This document shows, piece by piece, positions 17,201 to 24,293 of a stretch of DNA of 27,488 bases. Each line of letters begins with the position of its first letter. Position 1 is the stretch's first letter. The position numbers and the translations under genes were made by a program. The DNA comes from JBCDIQ01 sp039024295. GTDB taxonomy: Bacteria > Bacteroidota > Bacteroidia > J057. A model generated the notes under the pieces. It was given only the letters and a program-made list of their open reading frames with translations. It did no database searches and had not been told where the DNA came from. The DNA lies in NCBI GenBank assembly GCA_039024295.1, contig JBCDIQ010000024.1, forward strand, positions 1 to 27,488, in the 5' to 3' direction.

Positions 17201-17275
17201 GGAGCTTCTAACAACACCTTCCTGACGGCTCCTCAAGAGCGTTCTTATTTGTTTGGGGTAAATGTTGACTTTTAA
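14204..17275 (+). CDS. susC: SusC/RagA-family TonB-dependent outer-membrane transporter
   Basis: This 1023-residue protein has a signal peptide ending AMAQ (residue 26). An N-terminal carboxypeptidase-D-regulatory-like domain (about 28-105, GTISGKVRTQEQEPVVGATV) follows. The TonB-box region is EEVLVVGYG (about 114-122). The plug (about 125-250) has SIIRVRGTGS, PLYIVDGVQI, DIESIEILKDASAAAIYGSR and GVIIITTKRG. The beta-barrel ends in the terminal aromatic SYLFGVNVDF. SusC proteins import oligosaccharides under a SusD lid using TonB energy. With the neighbouring GH13 enzyme, the likely substrate is malto-oligosaccharides. It leads the operon; susD starts 12 nt after its stop. Confidence 0.95.
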   Translation: MNQFYCRKTVWSLMLSLLLPFCAMAQGTISGKVRTQEQEPVVGATVLVQAGEKRLGAYTSSDGSYTVNSVPSGDVTVEVNYVGFAKQTRVVSVTDGKTTSLNFSIKEEGLTTEEVLVVGYGRQLKRDVVGSIAKVGGDQLNENVGLSVETGLQGKAPGIQVVQGSGAAGSGSIIRVRGTGSISSGGDPLYIVDGVQITQDQFLGDGGLDGLFPNANNNPLASINPNDIESIEILKDASAAAIYGSRGSNGVIIITTKRGKKGRPQINFTSSVGIAQPTNLVDMLNGQELLQVRQEAWENDGNTGRAPLPSALVGAGYSYEDVEQIDTDWYDQVIRTGIKQEHSLSARMGGEKVNAYAGISYTNTESYLVGNQFERASARMNLDFKPIEKLDIGISSSLANTKTDRVRLEAGSPFGLAQSYALPIYPIRDSAGEFFDLYNNPVAQLELQDWMSDEWRTLNSLQINFRPLDNLNINVTANLDYIAYQDLVTEDSLWTTVGKIDKIWDTENFNWSTYATANYDVNLPTDKHVLSLLGGLEYQNSRKFTEFQRVFENETIPDEQFPRNKVDAWRFASVFFRANYKYNDRFLVQATFRRDGSSRFGPNNRFGNFPSVGLGYILSEESFFKNVKAINFLKLKASWGVTGNADINWTEQYSDYSFAPVDFPGVYGGDTIRFPVKLPNPDLQWEVNNTYDIGFEVGFLQDRITSEFTYYYRRTTDAMIRTALQASSGIDRLEFWQNIGEIENWGVEFQISSRNLVKAFKWKTDFNISHNNNRVISVGAATPDALDGGFGDMRTVPGEQVATNFVIRYVGIDPDSGRPIYLDDEGNETFDYVPASNRVAAGAGIPDVIGGITNSFSYRNVDLSFLFVFSLGGQIYDDAAKRQLGVVTMDDAWNYRRDILDRWRQPGDDASLPRLTTQMTNWGGSGNAWQNNHTLWLEDASYVRLRNLQIGYNIMPEKWKFINKIRLTLSGNNLITWTEFSGADPEVARAVSNPQQRNIGASNNTFLTAPQERSYLFGVNVDF

Positions 17276-17287
17276 TCGAAAGAAATC

Positions 17288-18724
17288 ATGCAACGATATA
17301 ATATATATACCAGGATGTTCACCCTGCTGGCTGTAGGGATGCTCCTGATCTCTTGTGGGGATGAATTTCTCGAAGAAATTCCAGATGGTACGGTGACAGA
17401 AGAGGAGTTCCTTGCCCGTGGACCAGAAGACCTGGAAGAAATTGTTTTGTCTTCCTATGAGGCAATGGGGTTTGGAGGATTCATGGGAGGGGGTACATGG
17501 CTATATGCTGAACTTATGGCCGATAACATTGACCGCCGTTCGGCTGAAGGCAACCAGGAATGGCTGGCCCATTACACCCGCACCACTGATAACTTCCTTG
17601 GAACCACAAGGGGCCTCATGGCAGATGGCGGAAAAGTGATTGGCCGTGCCAATTACGCCCTAGGTCGCATAGATGATTTTACCAATGAATTTGATGGCAA
17701 CCGTGCCAACACCATGCGGGGGGAATGCTTGTTCCTCCGGGCGGTAGGCCACTTCGAGTTGGTTCGTATGTTTGGACAGCCCTTTGGTTTTACGCCTGAC
17801 AACAGCCATATGGGTATTCCTGTACATTTGGCGTACAGTCCAGACCCGGTAGACCGCGCGAGTGTTCAGGCAGTTTATGCCCAGGTGATCGCCGACCTCC
17901 AGCAAGCGGCCCAGTTACTGCCGGAAACCAACGATGCCAGCCGGGTACCGGACTCCATCACGCCTTATGCATCTTTTGCTACCTCATGGTCAGCGAAAGG
18001 CTACCTTGCAAAAGTTTATTTCCAAATGAACGACTTCCAAAACGCCTACCAAATGGCAAATGATGTCATTTCAAATGGACCCTTCACCTTTGACCAGGAT
18101 TTGAATGCCCGTTTCTCTCCAGAAGGAACCCCAGAAGCCGTTTTCTCCCTCATCAGCACCAATATTGATGCAGATAACTCCGGAGGAACCCTCCGTGGGC
18201 ACTACAGGGAACAAGGCGGAGTAGCCGCAGTGGCCCTTTCTCAATTTATCTACCAGGAAGCAACCCGTGATACTTCCGACAAACGTGGACAGAGCTGGTA
18301 CAACAACACCGGGGAATTTATCCTGAGTACCAAATTCAAGGATGACATGATGCAGGTGCCACTTGTGCATTTGACAGAGCTCAAACTAATCCGGGCTGAA
18401 TCCATTGCCGAAGGGGGAGGCGGGGACCTTTCAACGGCAGTCGGCGACCTGAACGATATTCGTCAACGTGCAGGACTTGACCCCATTTCTACTACTGCAT
18501 CAGCAGATCGCGTAAGAACGGAGTCACGTGAAGAGCGCCGGCTCGAACTGGTTGGAGAAGGCAATCGACTGCACGAACTAAAGCGTCAGGCGGTTCTTAA
18601 CAACCCTACGCTTAGAATACGTGGGTCAATCTGGAGTTGTAACGGCCTTGTTTGCCAGATTCCGGATAATGAACTAGCAGGTAATCCCAATATGGAACCC
18701 AACCCACAAGGAGGGTGTGAATAA
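17288..18724 (+). CDS. susD: SusD/RagB-family surface glycan-binding lipoprotein
   Basis: This 478-residue protein has a lipobox LISC with Cys23, followed by GDEFLEE, an acidic stretch fitting the Bacteroidota lipoprotein surface-export signal. SusD hallmarks are the TPR-like helices with ECLFLRAVGHFELVRMFG (about 142-160) and the C-terminal segment with LTELKLIRAESIA, DLNDIRQRAGL and SREERRLELVGEGNRLHELKR. It forms the lid over SusC and binds glycan at the cell surface. It lies 12 nt after susC in the same operon. Downstream lies a phased inverted-repeat region before the next gene. Confidence 0.95.
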   Translation: MQRYNIYTRMFTLLAVGMLLISCGDEFLEEIPDGTVTEEEFLARGPEDLEEIVLSSYEAMGFGGFMGGGTWLYAELMADNIDRRSAEGNQEWLAHYTRTTDNFLGTTRGLMADGGKVIGRANYALGRIDDFTNEFDGNRANTMRGECLFLRAVGHFELVRMFGQPFGFTPDNSHMGIPVHLAYSPDPVDRASVQAVYAQVIADLQQAAQLLPETNDASRVPDSITPYASFATSWSAKGYLAKVYFQMNDFQNAYQMANDVISNGPFTFDQDLNARFSPEGTPEAVFSLISTNIDADNSGGTLRGHYREQGGVAAVALSQFIYQEATRDTSDKRGQSWYNNTGEFILSTKFKDDMMQVPLVHLTELKLIRAESIAEGGGGDLSTAVGDLNDIRQRAGLDPISTTASADRVRTESREERRLELVGEGNRLHELKRQAVLNNPTLRIRGSIWSCNGLVCQIPDNELAGNPNMEPNPQGGCE

Positions 18725-18726
18725 AA

Positions 18727-18824
18727 GGTGTTAGGTAGTAGGTGTTAGCTTTTAGGGTGTATAGATTGTTCTACAATTTCCCTCCTAAAACCTAAAGCCT
18801 CAGACCTACAAAACCCTAGCTACC
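18727..18824. repeat. Inverted arms built of 7-nt units between susD and the next gene
   Basis: The left arm (18727-18763) runs as GTGTTAG, GTAGTAG, GTGTTAG, CTTTTAG in 7-nt phase. The right arm (18780-18824) runs as CCTAAAA, CCTAAAG, CCTCAGA, CCTACAA. The arms are imperfectly complementary (TAG-rich against CTA-rich) and could form a long mismatched hairpin in the transcript, right after the susD stop. No gene is present here. Confidence 0.6.
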
Positions 18825-18871
18825 AGTTAATTGTTAATATAATTGTGTGCAACATACTAACTCAGCATAAC

Positions 18872-19384
18872 ATGAAACATTTATATCGCAGGTTGATGTG
18901 CCTTATGATACCGGCTCTCCTGCTAACTGCTTGTAAGGAAGAAGAGTCCTACGAATTTGGAGAACCTTACGACAAGATCGAAGGAATTAATGGAGCATTC
19001 AAGCTGATTCAGACCATCCAGTACGACGAACTCAGCCGAGCGTTTGACAATAGCCTTGATGTATCCGATGTATTCCTGGGAAGCAATTCCATGCAGATAA
19101 ACTTTAACGGATCTGACTTCACTTACACGGTTGATGCCAATGACAGTCCAAACTTCTTAGGAGAAGGTGGAAGTTGGAAGTTTTTTAATCCGGAAGAGCC
19201 GGATAACAGCAATATCTACCCCACTCAGGTAATTCTCACCCCAAATGGAGGGTCTGAGATTATCCTTGCCTTATCTGCTCCTCCTATTTTAGCCAACCCC
19301 ACAGTGGGCCTGAAGCTGGAAAAAGGTTGTGGTGGCCGAAACACCGTGAGCTATGACCTGATTTTTGAACGACTTAATCCGTGA
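18872..19384 (+). CDS. Small surface lipoprotein of the glucan locus (DUF5004-like)
   Basis: The start at 18872 (MKHLYRRLMCLMIPALLLTAC) is chosen over an in-frame GTG at 18845, as it begins the lipoprotein signal; 170 residues. The lipobox LTAC places the lipid on Cys21, followed by KEEE, an acidic surface-export signal. A lipocalin-like beta barrel seems to follow: INGAFKLIQTIQYD, MQINFNGSDFTYTVD, SWKFF, ILTPNGGSEIILAL. It ends with SYDLIFERLNP. The pattern and its place after susD resemble DUF5004 proteins of Bacteroidota starch loci; that family name is from memory and moderately sure. It probably has a SusE/F-like glucan-binding or structural role. The stop at 19382-19384 overlaps an upstream in-frame start of the next gene. 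Confidence 0.7.
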   Translation: MKHLYRRLMCLMIPALLLTACKEEESYEFGEPYDKIEGINGAFKLIQTIQYDELSRAFDNSLDVSDVFLGSNSMQINFNGSDFTYTVDANDSPNFLGEGGSWKFFNPEEPDNSNIYPTQVILTPNGGSEIILALSAPPILANPTVGLKLEKGCGGRNTVSYDLIFERLNP

Positions 19385-19410
19385 TGATTCGCCAATCAAT
19401 GAGCATAACT

Positions 19411-20256
19411 ATGAAAAAAATCATATCAGTTTGCCTGATGTTATGGGCCGGATTGAGCCTTCAGGCACAGAAAATCTACACAGAACCAGCTACTGGCGAG
19501 TTCACCGCTTCAGACAGCGTGACCATCTTCGTTGACATCAAACAGTGCGATTGTCAAGCCCTTTTAGGTTCTGCCGAGCCATTGTATATCTGGACGTGGC
19601 TCCCATTTGAGCACCCACAAGGTCACCCTCTGCACAATGGGTCTTGGACCCAATCCAACACTGCCCTTGAAATGAAAAATGAAGGGAACGACGTATGGAG
19701 TTTCAAAATGGTGCCTACTGAATTTTATGAAGTGGAAGAAGGAGAGGTATATGAAAAAAATATTCATATGCTGGTAAAAGCCCTTGATGGAGGTAGCGGC
19801 GGTGGATGTGATGAGAACAAGACAGAAGACCTGGAGCTAAAGATTGATCCTCCAGTCACAGAACGGGAAAAGGTTTACAGCTTCCCTGCCAAATCTCAGG
19901 ATACCGTTCGTATTTCTCAGGATGATGTATTCACCTTCTTTTATGACAAGACCATGGAAACCAAAGAAAGCTTGCTGGACGCCACGGAATTCTTTGTATA
20001 TGCCAGGGGTCAGCTAGATGGACAAACGGTTTTTGTCTCCAGGCTAAGAGATGTAATCAGCAATCCTGATCTGCAAATGCAGGATGCCGGAAATGGGATG
20101 TTTAAGTTGAGCTTTATCCCTTCAAAACTGTACAATGTACCGGAAGGCTCCTCACTAACCCAGCTCCAACTTCAGATTATCAAGAGACCGGAGATGAACC
20201 TTAGCAGTGATGACCTGGTGGATGGCACCTTCTTTTATGAATTGAAGTGTGATTAA
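19411..20256 (+). CDS. Two-repeat beta-sandwich protein, SusE/F-position (DUF4961-like)
   Basis: The start at 19411 (MKKIISVCLMLW) gives a type I signal peptide ending LQAQ; starts at 19381, 19384 and 19399 are in frame but would lengthen the signal unusually. It is 281 residues with no lipobox and no T9SS tail. Two similar repeats are visible. Repeat 1 has VTIFVDIKQ, WSFKMVPTEFYEVEEGE and HMLVKA. Repeat 2 has FTFFYDKTM, FKLSFIPSKLYNVPEGS and LQIIKR. The same pattern occurs at the N-terminus of the amylase. It stands where SusE/SusF stand in the classic starch locus, so glucan binding is likely but unproven. A strong terminator follows at 20281-20309. Confidence 0.75.
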   Translation: MKKIISVCLMLWAGLSLQAQKIYTEPATGEFTASDSVTIFVDIKQCDCQALLGSAEPLYIWTWLPFEHPQGHPLHNGSWTQSNTALEMKNEGNDVWSFKMVPTEFYEVEEGEVYEKNIHMLVKALDGGSGGGCDENKTEDLELKIDPPVTEREKVYSFPAKSQDTVRISQDDVFTFFYDKTMETKESLLDATEFFVYARGQLDGQTVFVSRLRDVISNPDLQMQDAGNGMFKLSFIPSKLYNVPEGSSLTQLQLQIIKRPEMNLSSDDLVDGTFFYELKCD

Positions 20257-20280
20257 CCTGTCTTGACATCAAACAAAAAG

Positions 20281-20309
20281 CGGCTATTCACTCGGGTAGC
20301 CGTTTTTTT
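20281..20309. terminator. Bidirectional terminator between the glucan locus and the sigma operon
   Basis: CGGCTA (20281-20286) pairs with TAGCCG (20297-20302), followed by seven T on the plus strand. On the minus strand the hairpin is followed by CTTTTTG. It serves both convergent transcripts. Confidence 0.85.
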
Positions 20310-20315
20310 GTCTTT

Positions 20316-20942
20316 TTATTCCCATTCTTCCAATTCACGAAGACAGTCCCGAAGTTTCTCATAGTGGATTCCGTACAGTTTTTTCACATACATCCGCGTA
20401 AACCACACTGAAAAAAGACCATAAATCACCCCCACAACTCCGAACATAATCCACCCTTCCATTGGGAAGGAAGACAGGGGCTCTCCTTTATCCATACTGG
20501 CCCGGTAGATGCCGTAAAACAGGGCTGAAATACCCAGCAAGGGAGCCCCAATGGCAGTAAAGTAAAAATAGATATTCATGTACTGCCGCATGGTGCTCAC
20601 CAGTTCAATTAAGGTACCCCTCAAATTATCTGTGTTCATGGATTGTTGGTTGAGGGCCTTGTATTTCACATAATAAAAGATCCCGCTACCCATCAGGTAA
20701 ACCACCCAAAATACAAGTTCAATCCAATACACCCCCTCAGATCGAAAGGCTGCTCCGAAGCCGATTAACCCAAAAAGCAGGGCTAATCCTACTTCAAACC
20801 GGATGTTTCGGTTAATTTTTCCCAGAGCACTTTCGCTTTTGTTATGCAAAATGCGGTAAATGTCTTGCTCCTCCACCGCGTAGGTGGTAGAATGGGCATT
20901 GCTCTGTGCCTGCCATATATCCTTCAACTCCTCTAAATTCAT
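20316..20942 (-). CDS. Four-helix membrane protein paired with ECF sigma factor (putative anti-sigma)
   Basis: This 208-residue protein has an N-terminal cytoplasmic region of about 45 residues beginning MNLEELKDIWQAQ, then four hydrophobic helices (about 49-68, 72-92, 125-145, 163-183). It ends in a charged tail (EKLRDCLRELEEWE). The N-terminal pattern is common in Bacteroidota membrane proteins encoded right after ECF sigma genes. Its ATG overlaps the sigma-gene stop (ATGA, 20939-20942), so the two are translationally coupled. An anti-sigma role is inference from this pairing; no zinc-finger anti-sigma motif is present. Confidence 0.65.
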   Translation of the reverse strand: MNLEELKDIWQAQSNAHSTTYAVEEQDIYRILHNKSESALGKINRNIRFEVGLALLFGLIGFGAAFRSEGVYWIELVFWVVYLMGSGIFYYVKYKALNQQSMNTDNLRGTLIELVSTMRQYMNIYFYFTAIGAPLLGISALFYGIYRASMDKGEPLSSFPMEGWIMFGVVGVIYGLFSVWFTRMYVKKLYGIHYEKLRDCLRELEEWE

Positions 20943-21442
20943 GAGAAATGTGGGGTTAGACGGTTTTTGAGCTTATGCTTAATTCGGTTGAGTTTTACCC
21001 CAACATGGTTTTTCGTAATTCCCATGATATCAGCAATTTCTTCGTAGCTATGCTCCTCGAGATACAACATAATGAGTGCTCGCTCTACTTCGGAAAGTTC
21101 CTGAATGGCTTTTTTCAGGAATACCAATTGTTCTGCACGCTCGGTATTCACCTCGTCTGCCGGGAGCTGAAATTCCTGGGTAGAAAGGGGTACGCTCTTG
21201 CCTCGCCTTTTTTTCTTACGAAAACCAGATATAGCGGTATTTAAGGCCACCCGGTACATCCAAGTAGAAAGTTTGGAGTCTCCCTTGAAACTTTTAAAGC
21301 TTCGCCAAAGCTGTAAGGTGATTTCCTGAAATAAATCTTGGCGGTCATCCTCATTATGCGCGTACATATGGCACACCTTATGGATGATCCCCTGGTTTTG
21401 GGCGACCAAACTTATGAAGTGATGTTCATGGCTTTTCACCAT
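20939..21442 (-). CDS. ECF-type RNA polymerase sigma factor
   Basis: The start at 21442 (MVKSHEHHFISLVAQNQ) fits the usual N-terminus of the family; an ATG at 21508 is less likely. It is 167 residues. Region 2 includes DDRQDLFQEITLQLWRS and STWMYRVALNTAIS (core binding and -10 recognition). A basic linker FRKKKRRGK precedes region 4, with LSEVERALIMLYLEEHSYEEIADIMG and a helix-turn-helix ending KNHVGVKLNRIKHKLKN. It forms a two-gene module with the overlapping four-helix membrane protein. A weak promoter-like pair (ATTG, 21 nt, TAATTTTA) lies roughly 110 nt upstream of the start. Confidence 0.92.
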   Translation of the reverse strand: MVKSHEHHFISLVAQNQGIIHKVCHMYAHNEDDRQDLFQEITLQLWRSFKSFKGDSKLSTWMYRVALNTAISGFRKKKRRGKSVPLSTQEFQLPADEVNTERAEQLVFLKKAIQELSEVERALIMLYLEEHSYEEIADIMGITKNHVGVKLNRIKHKLKNRLTPHFS

Positions 21443-21592
21443 ACCTGATAAAGCATGTGTTTGCCGAGTTGGGGAGACAGCGTAAGAAGCAGACTGAACC
21501 AGGTGCATAGATCCAGAAGTTACAGATTTGCCCTGTTCGTCGCTGATATCCCGATAAAATTACAACAATCCCTAAAAAAATGGCAATTTCCT

Positions 21593-22378
21593 TTATTCTA
21601 TTGCCTTACGAATTTCAAGCAGTCGTTCCTCATACTTGGTATTTCCCGTGGAAAGCTGCTGATCAATAGATGCAAGTGCGCCTTGCGTATCTCCGGCTTT
21701 TAGCAAATTGAGGACAGCATACCATTTCGCATCCGCTTGGTACCTTCCCATATCCTTGATAACTGTGTCAAAACTCTGGGCTGCTTCTTCTGAGTTGCCC
21801 AATTCCATTCGACAGATTCCCTGATACAGATGTAGCAGCATATAGTTGGGTTCTTTTTCCAATAATTTACCAAACCCTTCCTCTGCGGCCTTGTATTTTT
21901 TCTGGCGATACAGGATCATGGTTGCTTCAAGCGTGCTAGGCTCATTAACCCCACGTACGCTCAAGTAGTCCGGAAGAGGCGCATAATACTCGGTATACAA
22001 GGCCTGGGCTTCCACCGATTGTCCGGAACGGTTAAGCAACCAACCAACCCCAATGAGAACAATTACTGCTGCTGCAATTCCCATCGCGTATGTTTGCCAT
22101 CCCTTCCGCATGGGTTTGACCTTGGCCCCATGACTCTGGGGTTCCGCTTTTGCAAAAGGATAAGAGGGCTTGGAAGCAACTTCCTTTTCCCATTCTGCTA
22201 CCTTTTCGGTAAAGGTCTCTTCTTCTGCTCGTCGTATGCCACGAATTAAATCAAGGTATGCCTTCAATTCCTTTCGGAGTTCTGGTTCTTGTCCGAGTCT
22301 TCGTTCAAAATCAGACTTTTCCTCAGCAGAAAGCTTGCCTTCGTGGTACAATTCAATAAGTTCAAGCGTATCCATCAT
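21593..22378 (-). CDS. Single-span membrane protein with TPR-like C-terminus, putative anti-sigma partner
   Basis: This 261-residue protein has a cytoplasmic N-terminal helical region (about 1-90, starting TLELIELYHEGKLSAEEK). This resembles the start of Bacteroidota anti-sigma-like proteins but lacks Cys/His zinc ligands. A single membrane helix (about 97-114, YAMGIAAAVIVLIGVGWLL) follows. A periplasmic part has TPR-like helices: ATMILYRQKKYKAAEEGFGK, LLHLYQGICRMELGNSEEAA and WYAVLNLLKAGDTQGALA. The start overlaps the sigma-gene stop by 1 nt. Sensing by the periplasmic repeats and holding of the sigma factor by the N-terminus are inference. Confidence 0.75.
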   Translation of the reverse strand: MMDTLELIELYHEGKLSAEEKSDFERRLGQEPELRKELKAYLDLIRGIRRAEEETFTEKVAEWEKEVASKPSYPFAKAEPQSHGAKVKPMRKGWQTYAMGIAAAVIVLIGVGWLLNRSGQSVEAQALYTEYYAPLPDYLSVRGVNEPSTLEATMILYRQKKYKAAEEGFGKLLEKEPNYMLLHLYQGICRMELGNSEEAAQSFDTVIKDMGRYQADAKWYAVLNLLKAGDTQGALASIDQQLSTGNTKYEERLLEIRKAIE

Positions 22379-22971
22379 CAGGTATTTAGCAATTCATCAG
22401 CCGTGTAATCCGTGCTTTCCATCATGCTTCTTAGCTTCTGTAAGCACTCGTACTTTTTCTTCTTGGCTACTTTGTCGTTTTTGTAACCTAGTTCATCAGC
22501 AATGGACTCCATGGAAAAACGCTGGAAATAGTACAATTTTAGGATTTCACGACATTTATCTCCCAATTGTCCCAGCAAGGTTTTTACAACCTTTTCCCGG
22601 TGGTCAGCCGACTCTTGTGACAAATAACTCAGGTCAAGGACTTGAACTTCAGGAGCGTCATCCAAAGAGGCACTGCTCTTTGCATCTTCCCGGAAAAACT
22701 CGAACATGACCCGTTTTCCGATCCCGAACAGATACGTTTTAAGGGTGCTGGTCAACTCCTGAACCTTACCATCTTTTATATTGAAATAAAAAACAGTGAA
22801 GGCCTTTTGGTAAACCTGAACAGCACGGTCTTCGCTGCATTGGTAGGTTTTAATCAGGTAGCCGATAAAAGGTGACCGATACGATTCATACAACTCATGT
22901 AACGTACGTTCATTACCTTTCTGAATTTCCTGAAATAACCGCTGCTCTTCCGTTCTTGATCGTTTGCCCAT
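22378..22971 (-). CDS. ECF-like RNA polymerase sigma factor
   Basis: The start at 22971 (MGKRSRTEEQRLFQEI) is used; ATG at 22983 adds four residues and is equally possible. It is 197 residues. Region 2 is recognisable (LHELYESYRSPFIGYLIK and TYLFGIGKRVMFEFFRED). Region 4 has LGDKCREILKLYYFQRFSMESIADELGYKND followed by a lysine-rich helix with KYECLQKLRSM. The FxxF...DELGY spacing is that of the divergent ECF group common in Bacteroidota. It overlaps the downstream TPR membrane gene by one base (TGATG) and has a clear promoter at 23027-23057. Confidence 0.88.
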   Translation of the reverse strand: MGKRSRTEEQRLFQEIQKGNERTLHELYESYRSPFIGYLIKTYQCSEDRAVQVYQKAFTVFYFNIKDGKVQELTSTLKTYLFGIGKRVMFEFFREDAKSSASLDDAPEVQVLDLSYLSQESADHREKVVKTLLGQLGDKCREILKLYYFQRFSMESIADELGYKNDKVAKKKKYECLQKLRSMMESTDYTADELLNT

Positions 22972-23026
22972 TGATGATGCCAAAACCTGTATGGTAACCG
23001 AATAAGTTAAAAAACGTCGGTTTCCA

Positions 23027-23057
23027 TAAAGTTAGTGTAATAAATTCAGTTGACAAA
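23027..23057 (-). promoter_or_regulatory. Promoter of the second sigma module
   Basis: On the minus strand, TTTG (23057-23054), exactly 19 nt, then TAACTTTA (23034-23027). This is the Bacteroidota TTTG/TAnnTTTG arrangement with a single mismatch at the last base. Transcription would start near 23020, leaving a leader of about 50 nt. Confidence 0.65.
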
Positions 23058-23099
23058 TTGGGTGCCGATCCCTGGTAATGTGAAGAAATATCCTCTTTA

Positions 23100-23750
23100 T
23101 TAATATCGGCTTTTCTCGTAAGTGATAGATTCAGCCTTAGCACGTGTTTTTATGCTGTCGAGAAGAGGTCTTTGGTAAGCAGCCTGCATGTCATCATAGT
23201 CAATGTCCCTGGTGGCATCCTGTATCAGCTCGAACTCTACCCAGTGTTCTTTCTCCCGAATAAGGCTGATTTTCTTCCAGTCAACTTCTAGCATATTGTA
23301 GGTGTAAGAGCGAATGTACTTATCCGTAACTACCACCCTGTAAGGGTTTTGGCTAAGGTACAATATCAATCCGTACAAGGGCACGGTCGCCCAATAAAAA
23401 AAGATACTTGCCCATAAATATCCCCGATCTATCCGTAGAAGAATAAAAATCCCTATCACAATAAACCCCGTCATTATTGCCAAACGGATAGCAAGGCCAA
23501 CATACAACCAGCCGGATTTATTGGGTTTGCTGAAAAGCAGATTTTCACCTTTGGGAACCCTCAAAATCTTTAGTCCGGGAGTAAATTTTCTAAAAATGCT
23601 AGGAGAATCCAGGATGAAATAAGCCAACAAAAATCCTTCGGCAACCCATTGGGTAATTGGATGTTTCAAAAAGAAAACCCATCCTACGACTTTCAATATA
23701 ATTCCTATAATAAGGAGCAAAAAAAGGGCGTAATACCTGAGACGCTTCAT
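23100..23750 (-). CDS. Four-helix membrane protein with PH-like C-terminal domain
   Basis: This 216-residue protein has hydrophobic helices at about 7-28, 33-48, 85-105 and 112-132. A cytoplasmic C-terminal part follows with NPYRVVVTDKYIRSYTYN and VDWKKISLIREKEHWVEFEL. That strand-turn pattern resembles bacterial PH-like domains, in which a membrane protein senses or organises lipids; the match is by eye only. It starts 15 nt after the GNAT gene on the same strand, so the two are likely co-transcribed. Function unknown. Confidence 0.65.
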   Translation of the reverse strand: MKRLRYYALFLLLIIGIILKVVGWVFFLKHPITQWVAEGFLLAYFILDSPSIFRKFTPGLKILRVPKGENLLFSKPNKSGWLYVGLAIRLAIMTGFIVIGIFILLRIDRGYLWASIFFYWATVPLYGLILYLSQNPYRVVVTDKYIRSYTYNMLEVDWKKISLIREKEHWVEFELIQDATRDIDYDDMQAAYQRPLLDSIKTRAKAESITYEKSRY

Positions 23751-23765
23751 AGGTAGAGGTGCAGG

Positions 23766-24293
23766 TTAAATTTCTTCCTCCCAAACCACCTGATCGACAA
23801 TTTGTTCGTCGTAGATGTGGAAACCAGCATTGAGATAAGTGGGCAAGGCTCCATCGTGATCCAACTCACAGGTATGGAGCCAAAACCTTTCTGGAGTGGG
23901 CCTTTTCCCCCAAACATATCGGATAACCCAATTTAAAAAATAGGTGCCAAAGCCTTGCCCTCGATAAGTGGGTTGTAGCCCAAAATACTGAAGCTTTACT
24001 TCACCTGGAATTCGCAAATCCAGCTCAGCAAATCCCAAGGGAACACCGCTTTTGTAAAATATGAGTAATTCAACTTCTTCATTACCTAATATCTCATCGA
24101 GTTCTTCGGTAGCGATCAGCAACCGATCCACCCAGCCAATGTCTTCCCCTACCGAGCGATAGAGATCCAGGTAATACTTTGAGGTAATGTGCTTAGTTCT
24201 GAAAACCTGTACATCTTTTCGGGTCTGGAAATCCAGAAGAGGTCGCTTTCGCATTTCCAGATAGTATGTTTTTACAGGTATCGTTTTAGCCAT
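23766..24293 (-). CDS. GNAT-family N-acetyltransferase
   Basis: This 175-residue protein carries the acetyl-CoA pyrophosphate-binding motif RGQGFG (residues 111-116) after strand LQYFGLQPTY. An upstream strand has GVPLGFAELDL, and a downstream part has FWLHTCELDHDGALPTYLNAGFHIYD. The last segment (Ala-Leu-Pro-x-Tyr-x-x-x-Gly-Phe) is the common GNAT motif B. The acceptor substrate is not predictable. It is the first gene of a probable two-gene unit with the PH-like membrane protein. Confidence 0.88.
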   Translation of the reverse strand: MAKTIPVKTYYLEMRKRPLLDFQTRKDVQVFRTKHITSKYYLDLYRSVGEDIGWVDRLLIATEELDEILGNEEVELLIFYKSGVPLGFAELDLRIPGEVKLQYFGLQPTYRGQGFGTYFLNWVIRYVWGKRPTPERFWLHTCELDHDGALPTYLNAGFHIYDEQIVDQVVWEEEI

